From Cellvibrionaceae bacterium AOL6 (GTDB lineage: Bacteria > Pseudomonadota > Gammaproteobacteria > Pseudomonadales > Cellvibrionaceae), in the NCBI GenBank assembly GCA_003265435.1, contig NOXC01000006.1:124001-188000 (forward strand): 64,000 nucleotides of DNA, given 5' to 3'. The translations under genes and the position numbers were made by a program. Positions 55,472-64,000 of this stretch are shown here, piece after piece (the first letter of the stretch is position 1; the number at the start of each line of letters is the position of its first letter). Under the pieces are notes generated by a model. That model worked only from the letters and a program-made list of their open reading frames with translations. It ran no database searches and was not told where the DNA came from.

Positions 55472-55505
55472 AAAAAAAGGCTGGCGCCCCCGCTTAGGGC
55501 GCCAG
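55472..55505 (-). terminator. Intrinsic terminator between AKR and PhyH genes
   Basis: On the minus strand CTGGCGCCC and GGGCGCCAG form a perfect 9-bp stem with a 7-base loop, followed by CC and seven Ts: a textbook rho-independent terminator. The T run ends directly at the AAGGGGAG ribosome site of the PhyH gene, 13 bases from its ATG. Confidence 0.85.
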
Positions 55506-55652
55506 TCAATAACACAGGAGAAGAAAGTACGTTCTTTCCTTAACGTCCTGCCGCAACAATAGATTAGAGTGTAAGAGAAGCCGTTGCTGGTACTTATTTA
55601 GCTTTCTTCATGAACAATCAAAATCCGCTGTTCTGGGCACCTAAGGAAAGTC

Positions 55653-56627
55653 CTATTCCCCTTCTGAAGCGGCAGGTTCCATCGATGCCAGATTCAGTGC
55701 TTCTATGTCTTCGTCTTTCAATTGCAAAGAGCCTGCAGTAACAAGCGCTTGTACTTGGTCAGGCGTTCGCATTCCGACGATGGCCGCACTTAGTGCGGGA
55801 TGGGCAAACGTCCACGCAATCGCTGCAGCGGCGCATGACACCCCATAATTAGAAGAAATACCCTCAAGCACTTGCACTATGGCCAGATTCACACTGAGTT
55901 GGGGCTCATTAAACGCTGGGGCTTCACGTCGCCAATCATCTTCGGGCAGCGCCTCGATTCGAGTACGCGTCATCTTACCGGTCAATAACCCAGATCCCAT
56001 AGGGGAGTACGCTAAGACACCCATGTCGTGCATGTCGCAGTATGGCAATACATGCGTTTCAACATCGCGATGTATTAAGCTGTAATTTGGTTGTAAGGAG
56101 TCAATTGGCATAATAGGCGAGATACGCTGCATCTGCTCCACTGAGAAATTACTGACTCCCGCGTAGCGGATCTTTCCTTCCTGCTTGAGCTCACTCAATG
56201 TGGCCCATGCCTCTTCTAATTCCGATTCCGGGTTCGGCCAATGGATCTGATACAGGTCAATCGTTTCTACGCAAAGTCGCTTTAGACTTGCTTCGATTTC
56301 CTCGCGGATACTGCGCGCCGTTAATGAAGGCGTCACGTCACCTTGGCCATTCCAGTTAAAGCCACACTTGGTGAATACCATTGGACGCTCACTTGCTGGA
56401 ATGTCAGACAATGCCTTGCCTACCACCTCTTCGCTATGACCTAGACCGTAGACCGGTGCCGTATCCAACCAGTTTACTCCTTGTGTTAGTGCTTGGTGTA
56501 TGGTTTCTATAGAGTCGCTATCCTGCTGACGGCCCCACCCCCACTGCCATCGACCGCCCATAGCCCAAGTGCCTATACCTATGCGCGAAACATTGAGATC
56601 CGTTTCCCCTAGCTTTTTAAAATTCAT
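55653..56627 (-). CDS. Aldo/keto reductase
   Basis: 324 residues, TIM barrel. Catalytic tetrad: Asp and Tyr in WLDTAPVYGLGHSEE, Lys in MVFTKCGFN, His in DLYQIHWPNP. The C-terminal half has VLAYSPMGSGLLTGKM and IVGMRTPDQV, typical of the sugar/aldehyde reductase branch (YghZ/IolS-like). It probably reduces or oxidizes a sugar with NAD(P)H. The start lies 2 bases after the halogenase stop; a strong terminator stands beyond its end. Confidence 0.93.
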   Translation of the reverse strand: MNFKKLGETDLNVSRIGIGTWAMGGRWQWGWGRQQDSDSIETIHQALTQGVNWLDTAPVYGLGHSEEVVGKALSDIPASERPMVFTKCGFNWNGQGDVTPSLTARSIREEIEASLKRLCVETIDLYQIHWPNPESELEEAWATLSELKQEGKIRYAGVSNFSVEQMQRISPIMPIDSLQPNYSLIHRDVETHVLPYCDMHDMGVLAYSPMGSGLLTGKMTRTRIEALPEDDWRREAPAFNEPQLSVNLAIVQVLEGISSNYGVSCAAAAIAWTFAHPALSAAIVGMRTPDQVQALVTAGSLQLKDEDIEALNLASMEPAASEGE

Positions 56628-56629
56628 AT

Positions 56630-58123
56630 TTATTTCGCCTCACCTTGATTCACACAATATTTCGATAAATAGTCTTGATGTTTTGGTAGCCGACGCACTT
56701 TGTCTTGAATGTCCTGACGAATTCCCAACAAAAACTGCTTTAACTCCTGCTCTGTCATTTCATCGATAAGAGGATGGTGACGCTCCGGCGGCAAGCCCTG
56801 ACCGATCATCACTTGCTGCCAGGAATCTACGAACAGCTCGTTACCTTCTCTGTATACGTGCCCGGTCTTGCGGAAAAGATCTATTCGATGGGCTAAGGTG
56901 TCCGGCACGTCCATATTTTTACAGTAACGCCAATATTCACTGTCTTCACGTTGCGTGACCTTGTAGTGCAAGATAATGAAGTCCCGAATACGCTCAGTAT
57001 CAAATACGGTCTGTCTATTAAACTCCGCCACTGTCTCCGGCTCGCAACCGCTATGGGGAAACATACGCAGCAGCCGCAGAATGCCTTGCTGAATCAGGTG
57101 AATACTGGTCGACTCCAAGGGCTCTAAAAAGCCCGATGCCAGACCTAAGGCGATACAGTTATTCTTCCAAACCTCTCTGCGTCTGCCGGTACGAAAAGGA
57201 ATGATTTTTGGTGCATTAATGCACTCACCGCGGAGGCCGGACTTCAACTTTTGTTCTGCCACCTCGTCACTCAAGTGATGACTGCTGTAGACAATGCCAT
57301 TCCCTATACGATTTTGCAGGGGGATACGCCACTGCCAACCTTCAGCATGCGCATTGGAGCGTGTGTAAGGAACACATGCCTCGTTTGCTTCGGTTTGTAC
57401 TGCCATCGCACGATCGTTAATCAGCCAATGCGACCAATCCTCATAGCCGACATGCAATGCCTTTTCTATCAATAGTGCGCGAAAGCCTGTGCAATCAATA
57501 AATAGGTCACCCGCAATCTGCTCACCCGATGCAAGTACGAGCGAGCGGATGTCTCCGCTAGACTTGTCGAGCACAACCTTGTCGATATTGCCTTGCTTCC
57601 TCTGAGCACCTTCCCGCTCAGCGATACGGCGTAAAAATCCCGCATAGGCGCCCGCATCCAAATGATAGGCGTAGTTCAAACCATTATTCGGCAGATGAGA
57701 GAAGCTATTTGCCTCGGCCACGACAGCTTCCAAGCAGTAGTCTCCAAAGGCATCTGCCATTCCAAGCTCTCTACCACGCAGCCAAAAGTGCTGGAACCCG
57801 GATGCCCAAAAATCTTTTCCGGTGGTCCCGAAACCATGGAAATACTGAGTATCCGTGTCTCGCCAATCTGCAAATTGAATACCTAACTTAAAGGTTGCAT
57901 GGGTTTCTCGCATAAACGCTCTTTCGTCTATGCCAAGGATTTTGTGAAACAGCACCAGAGATGGGATGGTCGCTTCACCGACACCAACTGTAGCGATCTC
58001 ATCACTCTCAACCAAAACAATTTTCTTGCTCTTTCCTAATAATTTCGCGCAAGCAGCAGCGGCCATCCAACCTGCTGTTCCACCTCCAGCGATAACGATT
58101 TTTTGTATTGTGTTGACGTTCAT
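56630..58123 (-). CDS. Flavin-dependent tryptophan halogenase-like protein
   Basis: 497 residues. FAD-binding IVIAGGGTAGWMAAAACAK at the N terminus, GVGEATIPSLVLFHK, the conserved Lys in THATFKLGIQFADW that activates hypochlorous acid in true halogenases, and the WxWxIP motif in GWQWRIPLQNRIGNG, which separates halogenases from monooxygenases. FLEPLESTSIHLIQQGI is also conserved. Such genes are common beside TonB receptors in glycan loci, where no chlorinated product is known. No dedicated flavin reductase is next to it. Confidence 0.92.
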   Translation of the reverse strand: MNVNTIQKIVIAGGGTAGWMAAAACAKLLGKSKKIVLVESDEIATVGVGEATIPSLVLFHKILGIDERAFMRETHATFKLGIQFADWRDTDTQYFHGFGTTGKDFWASGFQHFWLRGRELGMADAFGDYCLEAVVAEANSFSHLPNNGLNYAYHLDAGAYAGFLRRIAEREGAQRKQGNIDKVVLDKSSGDIRSLVLASGEQIAGDLFIDCTGFRALLIEKALHVGYEDWSHWLINDRAMAVQTEANEACVPYTRSNAHAEGWQWRIPLQNRIGNGIVYSSHHLSDEVAEQKLKSGLRGECINAPKIIPFRTGRRREVWKNNCIALGLASGFLEPLESTSIHLIQQGILRLLRMFPHSGCEPETVAEFNRQTVFDTERIRDFIILHYKVTQREDSEYWRYCKNMDVPDTLAHRIDLFRKTGHVYREGNELFVDSWQQVMIGQGLPPERHHPLIDEMTEQELKQFLLGIRQDIQDKVRRLPKHQDYLSKYCVNQGEAK

Positions 58124-58160
58124 GGTTGAGCTCTTCTTTTCTTATAGGTATTAAACGCAA

Positions 58161-58190
58161 AGAGCAGCCCCTGTATACAGGGGCTGCTCT
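58161..58190 (-). terminator. Perfect 30-base palindrome behind the TonB receptor gene
   Basis: AGAGCAGCCCCTG, TATA, CAGGGGCTGCTCT form a flawless palindrome (13-bp stem, or 15 if TATA is counted). On the minus strand it is followed by TTTGCGTTT. It lies 28 bases after the receptor stop and before the halogenase gene, so it should end most receptor transcripts and lower halogenase expression. Confidence 0.8.
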
Positions 58191-58217
58191 CATACCATCC
58201 TTGGGGCCTAGATGACT

Positions 58218-61136
58218 TTAAAATTTGTAACGCACACCGACTCCATATCTCGCCCCTTGCTGAACCGCATCGATCACCATGTTCGGGTGGCGGCCATGCA
58301 AGCGCTGATTTTCACCTGTTACATTGATACCCTCTACAAACGCGCTTAATGCATCAGTAAAGTCATAGCTCACATTCACATCCCACTGACCGTAGGCTTC
58401 CGTGTAGATTGGGTTCATCTGGCCATCGCCGTCGAGCGTACTGGTCAGGAATTCATCACGCCAGTTATAGGCTATACGTGCCTCGAGGCCATGCTTATCG
58501 TAGAAGCCGATCACGTTATAGCTGTCACTCAGCCCTAAGAGTGCGAACTGATTTTCGCCAGTGCGGTTGGTATTGTAGTTGTCGTAGCCGATGTCTCCGT
58601 CCACAGTGGTGAAATTGACGATCGCACCGAAGCCGCTATCCCAGAACATGTGCTGCAACGCGACTTCAAAGCCATCAATCGCTGCTTCCTCAGCATTCGA
58701 CGGAATGATCAAAGTGAACACCGTCGAAGGGTCACCCAGTGCGCTATCTCCCACCACCGGCGCGCCGTATTCCCCTTCCATGTAGGGTCGGATAACCGCT
58801 GGGTCCGTATTGCCGCCATTCGCCGCAACAGCGTCATCGTAGCGCGGGCCCTGCGCGGGATGCGCCAAGTCAAACACGGTCTCCTCAACGGTGGACTGCC
58901 CAATGAAATTCACAACGTCTTTCCGGTAGTAGCCCGCCGACACATAACTGCCTTCGGCGTAATACCACTCAAGCGACAGGTCCAGGTTATCAGATTCGAA
59001 AGGTTCTAGATCCGGATTCCCCGCGCCGCCTGTACCACCGTTAAATCGAACCGGAGTGTTGATCGTTACGCCGCCCTGTACGTCCTGATAATTAGGTCGC
59101 GCAATGGTTTTGCTGATGGACGCCCGGGCCTTGAGTGAGTCAAAAAACGTAATATCAAAATCCACGTTGGGCAGCACATTCGTGTAATCGCCACTCAACT
59201 CTGTGAAGTCAGACTCGCCCGTAGCGATTGGGCTAAATTCATTATCACCTGTCCAAGCTAAACCATCGTAGGTAGGCACCAGTGCGCGCGACGTCACTTC
59301 GGTTTCTTCGTAGCGTACACCGAGTACAAGGTTCATCGGCATGTCGCCATCCCAGGCAAAATTTGCCTGTACATAAGCGCTTTGCTGTGTCTCTTCCATG
59401 CGTCTGTCGGTATCCCAACTGTTCATGTTGGCGCACAGTCGTGTACCGCACGGACTGATCTCTTCGCCATTCTCCTGAGCAATTGCCCCGATTGCGCCAA
59501 TCAGCCCATCAAAATCCACTTCGGCGTAGTAGGGCTCCAGCATGCTGTTTCCTGAGCCCCCCAGATCGGAAAATTCATTACTCAGGTCTTTCAGGGTGTA
59601 AATACTGTCATCGTACTGGGCCGCCGTACCGTAGCCACCCCAAGTATCGCGCTGCGCATTGGAATAGGCACTCTGGTTGTTGAGCTCTGTGCTGCCCACT
59701 CCAAAATCGATGCTGCTTAAGCCTGCCCAATCGAACTCGTAGCGACCATCAATGCGCACCTGCTGTATCTCGGTGTTTTGGTAGCTGTTTCTAAAGCTGG
59801 TGCCGCCTGACAACATACGAGAGGCATCTAAACCTGTTACGCCGTCCGCATAAATAATGTCGAGCACCGGCATATCGTTGGAGTAATCCACCACCGAAGA
59901 GGCGCGATCATATTGCGACGCAGTGACGATATTGTTGGTACCTCTGTCATCTACTGCACCGGCCTCCGCTGACGAGTCATGGTAATCCAGCGCGAGCGTG
60001 AGCGCGTCGGTAGCCCGCCACTCCAGATTAAATGCGATAGATTGGTTTTCGTTTTTGGTGCCCCAATCGCCCACACCCATGCCGACATCCACACCCGTGT
60101 TGTCCGCGTAAATCACCGGCCCCACGACAGAGCCTTCAACGTTGGTTCCCTGGGTGTACTCGCCGTAGCTTGGCAATCCATTAAACCACGCCGATAGTTC
60201 TTGGCGATGCTGCTCCACTTCAAGCTCGGAATAGGTATAATCCAACGTCGCTGTCACGTCATCGGTAGGCGCATACTGCAGTGTCACCAATCCATTCATG
60301 CGCGTGCGTTCGAAATCCTGAATCCGATACATAATATTTCGAGGCACTGAATACACATCGTTTTCTTCTGGCCTTGGGTCAAAGCTGCCATCCGTAGGTA
60401 AAGAGCCCCAATCCGCATCGTAGCCCTTAATCGTATACCAACCACTTGATGTACCCGCAGTGTTCACGCCAAAATCTCGACGAGCATAGTTGCCTGACAC
60501 TGCAATACCGAACGTGTCATCCGCGAAAGTCTGACTATAGATTCCGGAGACTTCAGGCGTGATATCCTCGCCGGTTCGATTGGACGTATCGTGCACTAAT
60601 TTTCCACCGACGCTGGCATTCAGTCCTGGCATATCAAGCGGGCGAGCTGTACGAATATTAATCGTTGAGCCGAGTCCGCCCGTGGTGAAATTTGCTTTAC
60701 CCGTTTTATATATATCTACTCCGGCAACACTTTCCGCTGCAAGGTTGGCAAAATCAAAGGAACGATCATTGGAAGCCGAGGTATCTGCGATATTCGCAGC
60801 AGGCATTTGACGCCCGTTCAGGGTAACGAGGTTATATTGAGGACCAAAACCTCTCACAGTTACCCTTGAACCTTCACCATTAGTACGATCAATCGATACA
60901 CCGGTGATACGCTGGAGTGATTCAGCCAGGTTGGTGTCTGGCATTTTTCCGATGTCTTCAGCCGAGATGGAATCCACCACACCCTGAGCATCACGCTTCA
61001 AGTCCATCGAACGTTCAAGTGAACTTCGAATTCCGGTAACGACCAACTCTTCTTCCACCTGCTGCGCCAGCGCAACCGAACTTACGCCCGCGTTAATAAA
61101 TGCTATTGATATCGCTAAAGGTCTTAATTGAATCAT
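58218..61136 (-). CDS. TonB-dependent outer-membrane receptor (SusC-like role)
   Basis: 972 residues. Signal peptide (RPLAISIAFINAGVSSVALA), TonB box region EEELVVTGIRSSLERSM, plug domain with VVDSISAEDIGKMPDTNLAE and RVTVRGFGPQYNLVTLNGRQ, then a 22-strand barrel ending RYGVGVRYKF. It matches the Caulobacter/Xanthomonas/Cellvibrio type receptors that import oligosaccharides. GGGAG six bases before the ATG. The gap of 137 bases upstream may hold its own promoter. It needs TonB-ExbBD; a tonB-like gene is at 5.8 kb. Confidence 0.94.
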   Translation of the reverse strand: MIQLRPLAISIAFINAGVSSVALAQQVEEELVVTGIRSSLERSMDLKRDAQGVVDSISAEDIGKMPDTNLAESLQRITGVSIDRTNGEGSRVTVRGFGPQYNLVTLNGRQMPAANIADTSASNDRSFDFANLAAESVAGVDIYKTGKANFTTGGLGSTINIRTARPLDMPGLNASVGGKLVHDTSNRTGEDITPEVSGIYSQTFADDTFGIAVSGNYARRDFGVNTAGTSSGWYTIKGYDADWGSLPTDGSFDPRPEENDVYSVPRNIMYRIQDFERTRMNGLVTLQYAPTDDVTATLDYTYSELEVEQHRQELSAWFNGLPSYGEYTQGTNVEGSVVGPVIYADNTGVDVGMGVGDWGTKNENQSIAFNLEWRATDALTLALDYHDSSAEAGAVDDRGTNNIVTASQYDRASSVVDYSNDMPVLDIIYADGVTGLDASRMLSGGTSFRNSYQNTEIQQVRIDGRYEFDWAGLSSIDFGVGSTELNNQSAYSNAQRDTWGGYGTAAQYDDSIYTLKDLSNEFSDLGGSGNSMLEPYYAEVDFDGLIGAIGAIAQENGEEISPCGTRLCANMNSWDTDRRMEETQQSAYVQANFAWDGDMPMNLVLGVRYEETEVTSRALVPTYDGLAWTGDNEFSPIATGESDFTELSGDYTNVLPNVDFDITFFDSLKARASISKTIARPNYQDVQGGVTINTPVRFNGGTGGAGNPDLEPFESDNLDLSLEWYYAEGSYVSAGYYRKDVVNFIGQSTVEETVFDLAHPAQGPRYDDAVAANGGNTDPAVIRPYMEGEYGAPVVGDSALGDPSTVFTLIIPSNAEEAAIDGFEVALQHMFWDSGFGAIVNFTTVDGDIGYDNYNTNRTGENQFALLGLSDSYNVIGFYDKHGLEARIAYNWRDEFLTSTLDGDGQMNPIYTEAYGQWDVNVSYDFTDALSAFVEGINVTGENQRLHGRHPNMVIDAVQQGARYGVGVRYKF

Positions 61137-61273
61137 TATTGTCTCCCACTTTTTATTGTGTCTCCGAGATTTCTCAGCTTCGATTAGCTCGGCATTCTTC
61201 GCTCACTTTACGCCTGTCGAAATCACTTGGAACAGTACGGAATTACCCACCTTGCAGCACAAATTTATCCAAA

Positions 61274-62890
61274 TCAGGCATTCCCCTCCGGGCGATACTC
61301 GAAGTATTCAAAATCTGCGTTTTGCCTTTGACCCGTTAAGTCTTGGCATGCCATGCCAATGAAGGCACCCGTAAAATTCGCACCCTCCCCCTTACCTGCT
61401 TCGTCTGAGAGCAAACTGAAATCAAGCTCAATGGGCAATGATGTCCAGGTCTCACCGGTCTCAGACCAGGAAAATAGCAGGAGGTCGTAATTGACTTCTG
61501 CGCGTAAGTGAACGGTGTCCGTGGTTACCGGTATTTTTTTATCCCACAATGGAAACCGCACTTCCAACGACTGCTTGCCTTCACAAGACATGACACCAAG
61601 GTAACGACCTACGGCGTCATCCCACCCGAGATACAGATAGTGAAATTTATGTGCGTTGTAGTAACACACCAAGCCAGCCATTTGCTGAAAGGAGGATGGG
61701 TTGAACCTCAAGGCGCAAGCCGCACGGAAACGAAAGTCCGTCTGGCGGCGTGCGACAAGCGCACTGGTAAAACAGCTTCCAATCGACTCTGCTCCGTACA
61801 TCCGCAGTACACCGGGTGCATCCCCCAAGCTAAAAATACGATGAGGTTCTGGAATCCTAAGCCATTGAAAGTCCTGATGTAGGTCCGGCCCATCAAACTG
61901 ATAGCGCCGGCCTGCATTTTGGTTCACACACGCCGATGGCAACGTCAATGTCAGTGCGGGCTCAGTCACTCCATCCTCTAGGCGACACCAGCCATCTTCG
62001 CCCCAACGGATTTTTTGTAATGCGGTTTCTCGCCCCATCGGGCTGCGTTTTTCGCGACCGCCATGCAGTGACAATGGTCGACTACAAAGATGTACGGCAT
62101 ACCACTGCCCGTCTTCGTCCTGCACGATATCGCCGTGCCCCGCTCTTTGTATGGGGTGCTTTGTATCATGGCGCGCACTGACGAAGGCCCCCTCTGGGTC
62201 GACCTCGTAAGGACCAAGTAAATTTTTGGAACGCGCCATTGTCATAGCATGGTCGTACCCTGTCCCCCCTTCGGCGGTTAACAGATAGTAGTAACCATTT
62301 AGACGATACAGATGCGGCCCTTCCGTAAAGCCCAACGAAGACCCGGAAAAAATATTGTGCACCCGCCCCACCAGAGCTTGCTCTTTCTCCGAATACTCCT
62401 GAAGTAAAACGCCCCCAAAAAAACTCCGATCCGGCCGGTGATCCCAAACCATGTTTAAGAGATATTTCTTACCGTCTGTATCATGAAAAAGCGAGGGGTC
62501 AAATCCACTGCTGTTCAAATACACGCGCGGGCTCCACTCCCCATCGATATTCTCGCACGTGGTCAGATAATTGTGCGTATCTTTAAAGTTCCCATCGAAC
62601 CTTTTGACATTGGTATACACCAGATAAAAACGCCCGTCGCTGTAGCTCAAACAGGGCGCCCAAACGCCACACGAATCAGGCACTCCGGTCATATCCAACA
62701 AGTCCGCCCGATTGAGAGGACGTGACACCAAAGTCCAATTTACTAAATCTTTAGAATGATGAATCTGTACGCCCGGATACCACTCAAAGGTGGACGTCGC
62801 GATGTAGTAGTCATCGCCAACTCGACATATACTGGGATCGGGATTAAAGCCCGGCAGGATAGGATTGTTTACAGCCACGTTGTTACTCAT
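61274..62890 (-). CDS. GH43 beta-xylosidase / alpha-L-arabinofuranosidase
   Basis: 538 residues. Five-bladed propeller with base Asp in LPGFNPDPSICRVGDDYYIA, pKa-modulating Asp in SSGFDPSLFHD and acid Glu in LGFTEGPHLYRL; then a C-terminal beta-sandwich (about 330-530) as in dimeric or tetrameric GH43 xylosidases such as those of Geobacillus and Selenomonas. No signal peptide, so it is cytoplasmic, acting on imported oligosaccharides. The ATG at 62888-62890 begins 4 bases after the oxidoreductase stop; its ribosome site is weak. Confidence 0.93.
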   Translation of the reverse strand: MSNNVAVNNPILPGFNPDPSICRVGDDYYIATSTFEWYPGVQIHHSKDLVNWTLVSRPLNRADLLDMTGVPDSCGVWAPCLSYSDGRFYLVYTNVKRFDGNFKDTHNYLTTCENIDGEWSPRVYLNSSGFDPSLFHDTDGKKYLLNMVWDHRPDRSFFGGVLLQEYSEKEQALVGRVHNIFSGSSLGFTEGPHLYRLNGYYYLLTAEGGTGYDHAMTMARSKNLLGPYEVDPEGAFVSARHDTKHPIQRAGHGDIVQDEDGQWYAVHLCSRPLSLHGGREKRSPMGRETALQKIRWGEDGWCRLEDGVTEPALTLTLPSACVNQNAGRRYQFDGPDLHQDFQWLRIPEPHRIFSLGDAPGVLRMYGAESIGSCFTSALVARRQTDFRFRAACALRFNPSSFQQMAGLVCYYNAHKFHYLYLGWDDAVGRYLGVMSCEGKQSLEVRFPLWDKKIPVTTDTVHLRAEVNYDLLLFSWSETGETWTSLPIELDFSLLSDEAGKGEGANFTGAFIGMACQDLTGQRQNADFEYFEYRPEGNA

Positions 62891-62894
62891 GTTG

Positions 62895-63896
62895 TTATTC
62901 GAAGGTAAAGCGCAAGCCAATGTGTTTACGAATCACATCCAGCGTACGCAGGGTATCTAGAGTCAGGGAAGGAGTGAGTACGTCGGACGTTACGTGCAAA
63001 CCATTCATGCGCTCAACGACATGCGCAATTTCAAATTCGAATCCGCTATCGCCAACACCGGAGTTAATCTGTTCGCTTTCCACGCCAGTCTGCAACGTCG
63101 CACTGCCGTTATCCCAAAAGAAGGGTGCGATCGATATTTTCCCCTCGGTGCCATAGAGCACAAAGTTGTTATCCAGTTGGGCGCCAAAGCAACACAAGAA
63201 CTGGCTTAAAACACCGTTTGCAAACTGCAAGGACACACTCACGTTTTCGTCAACACCGGTTTCGCCTAACACGCCTTGGGCATACACACTTAGTGGTGCA
63301 TCACCAACCAGCCACAGGCTCAGCGCCACGTTATAGACACCCATGTCCAGCAAAACACCACCGGCCGCTTCGTGATCCAGATAACGGTGCCCTTTCGTTC
63401 TAGGCACGCGAAAACCGAAACTGCTTTGAATTTGTTGTAACTGACCAATTCGCCCGTCTCGCAGCCAGCTTCTCACTTGCTGCCAAATGGGCAGGAAGGG
63501 AGTCCACATCGCTTCCATTAGAAATACATTTTGCTGGCGCGCGACTTCAAAAGCCTCTTCGGCTTGCTTCGCATTCACCGTCAGCGGTTTTTCACAGAGC
63601 ACGGCTTTGCCCGCTTCAAGGCACTGCAGAATCTGTTCAAAGTGAAAGCGGTGGGGCGTCGCGATGTAAACCGCATCCACCGAAGTGTCGTCCAACAGCG
63701 CCTCATAGCAGCCGTAAGCTTTGGCGATGCCATACTTCGTAGCGAAGTCCCGCGCACGCTCTTCGCTTCGACTCGCCACCGCGTCCAAGCTCGCCTCAGG
63801 AACCGCTTGAATCGACCGCGCAAAGCGACACGCGATCGTGCCGGGGCCAATCAACCCCCAGCGACAGGGCCGTGTTTCAGAAAATCGGAGCGACAT
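62895..63896 (-). CDS. Gfo/Idh/MocA oxidoreductase (xylose or dihydrodiol dehydrogenase-like)
   Basis: 333 residues. Rossmann motif WGLIGPGTIACRFARSI, AVASRSEERARDFA, the EKP motif in AVLCEKPLTVNAKQAEEA and FLMEAMWTPFLPIWQQ, the last typical of dimeric dihydrodiol/D-xylose dehydrogenases. A xylose 1-dehydrogenase role would fit the GH43 xylosidase that follows and a lactonase elsewhere (22 kb). First gene of the eight-gene minus-strand cluster; a LacI-type operator lies about 80 bases upstream. Confidence 0.9.
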   Translation of the reverse strand: MSLRFSETRPCRWGLIGPGTIACRFARSIQAVPEASLDAVASRSEERARDFATKYGIAKAYGCYEALLDDTSVDAVYIATPHRFHFEQILQCLEAGKAVLCEKPLTVNAKQAEEAFEVARQQNVFLMEAMWTPFLPIWQQVRSWLRDGRIGQLQQIQSSFGFRVPRTKGHRYLDHEAAGGVLLDMGVYNVALSLWLVGDAPLSVYAQGVLGETGVDENVSVSLQFANGVLSQFLCCFGAQLDNNFVLYGTEGKISIAPFFWDNGSATLQTGVESEQINSGVGDSGFEFEIAHVVERMNGLHVTSDVLTPSLTLDTLRTLDVIRKHIGLRFTFE

Positions 63897-63974
63897 TGGT
63901 GTACTGACCCCTGGTGTCTATGGTGGATAATGCGCTCAAGCATCGGTCATCAGAGGCAACATGCTGCGAAATAT

Positions 63975-63988
63975 TGAAAACGTTTACA
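63975..63988 (-). promoter_or_regulatory. LacI-family type operator
   Basis: TGAAAACGTTTACA is a near-perfect palindrome around a central CG and fits the pattern TGWAANCGNTNWCA used by LacI/GalR-family regulators. It stands 79 bases upstream of the oxidoreductase start, in the place of a promoter for the sugar cluster. The regulator gene is not inside the window. Confidence 0.6.
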
Positions 63989-64000
63989 AATACTTTTTTA

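Noticed and set aside
1-64000. CRISPR arrays, tRNA or rRNA genes, prophage or transposase genes
   Set aside because: No regularly spaced repeats, no cloverleaf or rRNA sequence, and no integrase, transposase or phage structural gene were seen on reading both strands; a covariance or HMM search was not possible.

Overview
The window looks like chromosome of a marine, polysaccharide-degrading, motile gammaproteobacterium, most likely of the Cellvibrionales type (Saccharophagus, Simiduia, Gilvimarinus, Marinimicrobium). The grounds are a Pseudomonas-like gene order for type IV pilus chemosensory and housekeeping genes, a sodium-type PomAB flagellar stator, many cyclic-di-GMP proteins, and a TonB-receptor polysaccharide utilization locus (PUL). 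This placement is inference; no rRNA or tRNA gene was found.

Layout. 1-4.5 kb (minus): twitching-motility chemosensory operon pilG-pilH-pilI(cheW)-pilJ-cheR/pilK, cut by the left edge. 4.8-7.7 kb (plus): gshB, tonB-like, yqgE, ruvX. 7.7-10 kb (minus): the retraction ATPases pilU and pilT. 10.1-16.3 kb (plus): yggS, proC, yggT, metX, metW, a DUF4426 gene, rdgB and a retropepsin-like protease. 16.3-22 kb (minus): a secreted endonuclease/phosphatase-fold protein, then three tandem paralogous EAL phosphodiesterase genes sharing an unusual C-terminal domain. 22-24.2 kb: an SMP-30 lactonase, a frameshifted HNH endonuclease and a 440-base structured segment without a convincing gene. 24.2-26.5 kb (minus): pomA-pomB plus a translationally coupled PilZ gene. 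26.7-29.2 kb (plus): xseB, hisI, hisE, tatABC. 29.2-34.9 kb: a WYL regulator with a small monooxygenase-like gene, prolyl aminopeptidase, and a mipA-DUF3019-response regulator-histidine kinase operon. 35-38 kb (plus): dtd, a small membrane protein and the 5-oxoprolinase genes pxpABC. 38-42 kb (minus): a histidine kinase with a REC-DUF3369-GGDEF-EAL response regulator. 42-49.5 kb: a Met-rich outer-membrane protein, tpx, small conserved proteins, an FKBP isomerase, two paralogous unknown proteins flanking yjbQ, and an ABC exporter. 49.6-64 kb: a sugar-utilization region with an MFS sugar porter and an alpha/beta hydrolase (plus), then eight minus-strand genes: Gfo/Idh oxidoreductase, GH43, TonB-dependent receptor, flavin halogenase, aldo/keto reductase, PhyH dioxygenase, GPH symporter and a GH26-like lipoprotein.

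How the genes work together. The first 10 kb supplies surface sensing and retraction of type IV pili. At least five proteins (three EAL, one REC-DUF3369-GGDEF-EAL, one PilZ beside the stator) point to cyclic-di-GMP control of motility. The right end reads as capture of a xylan-like glycan: outer-membrane import, depolymerization, inner-membrane uptake and sugar oxidation. It also carries a halogenase and a 2-oxoglutarate dioxygenase whose role in such loci is unexplained. That region and the triple-EAL cluster are the most interesting parts of the window.
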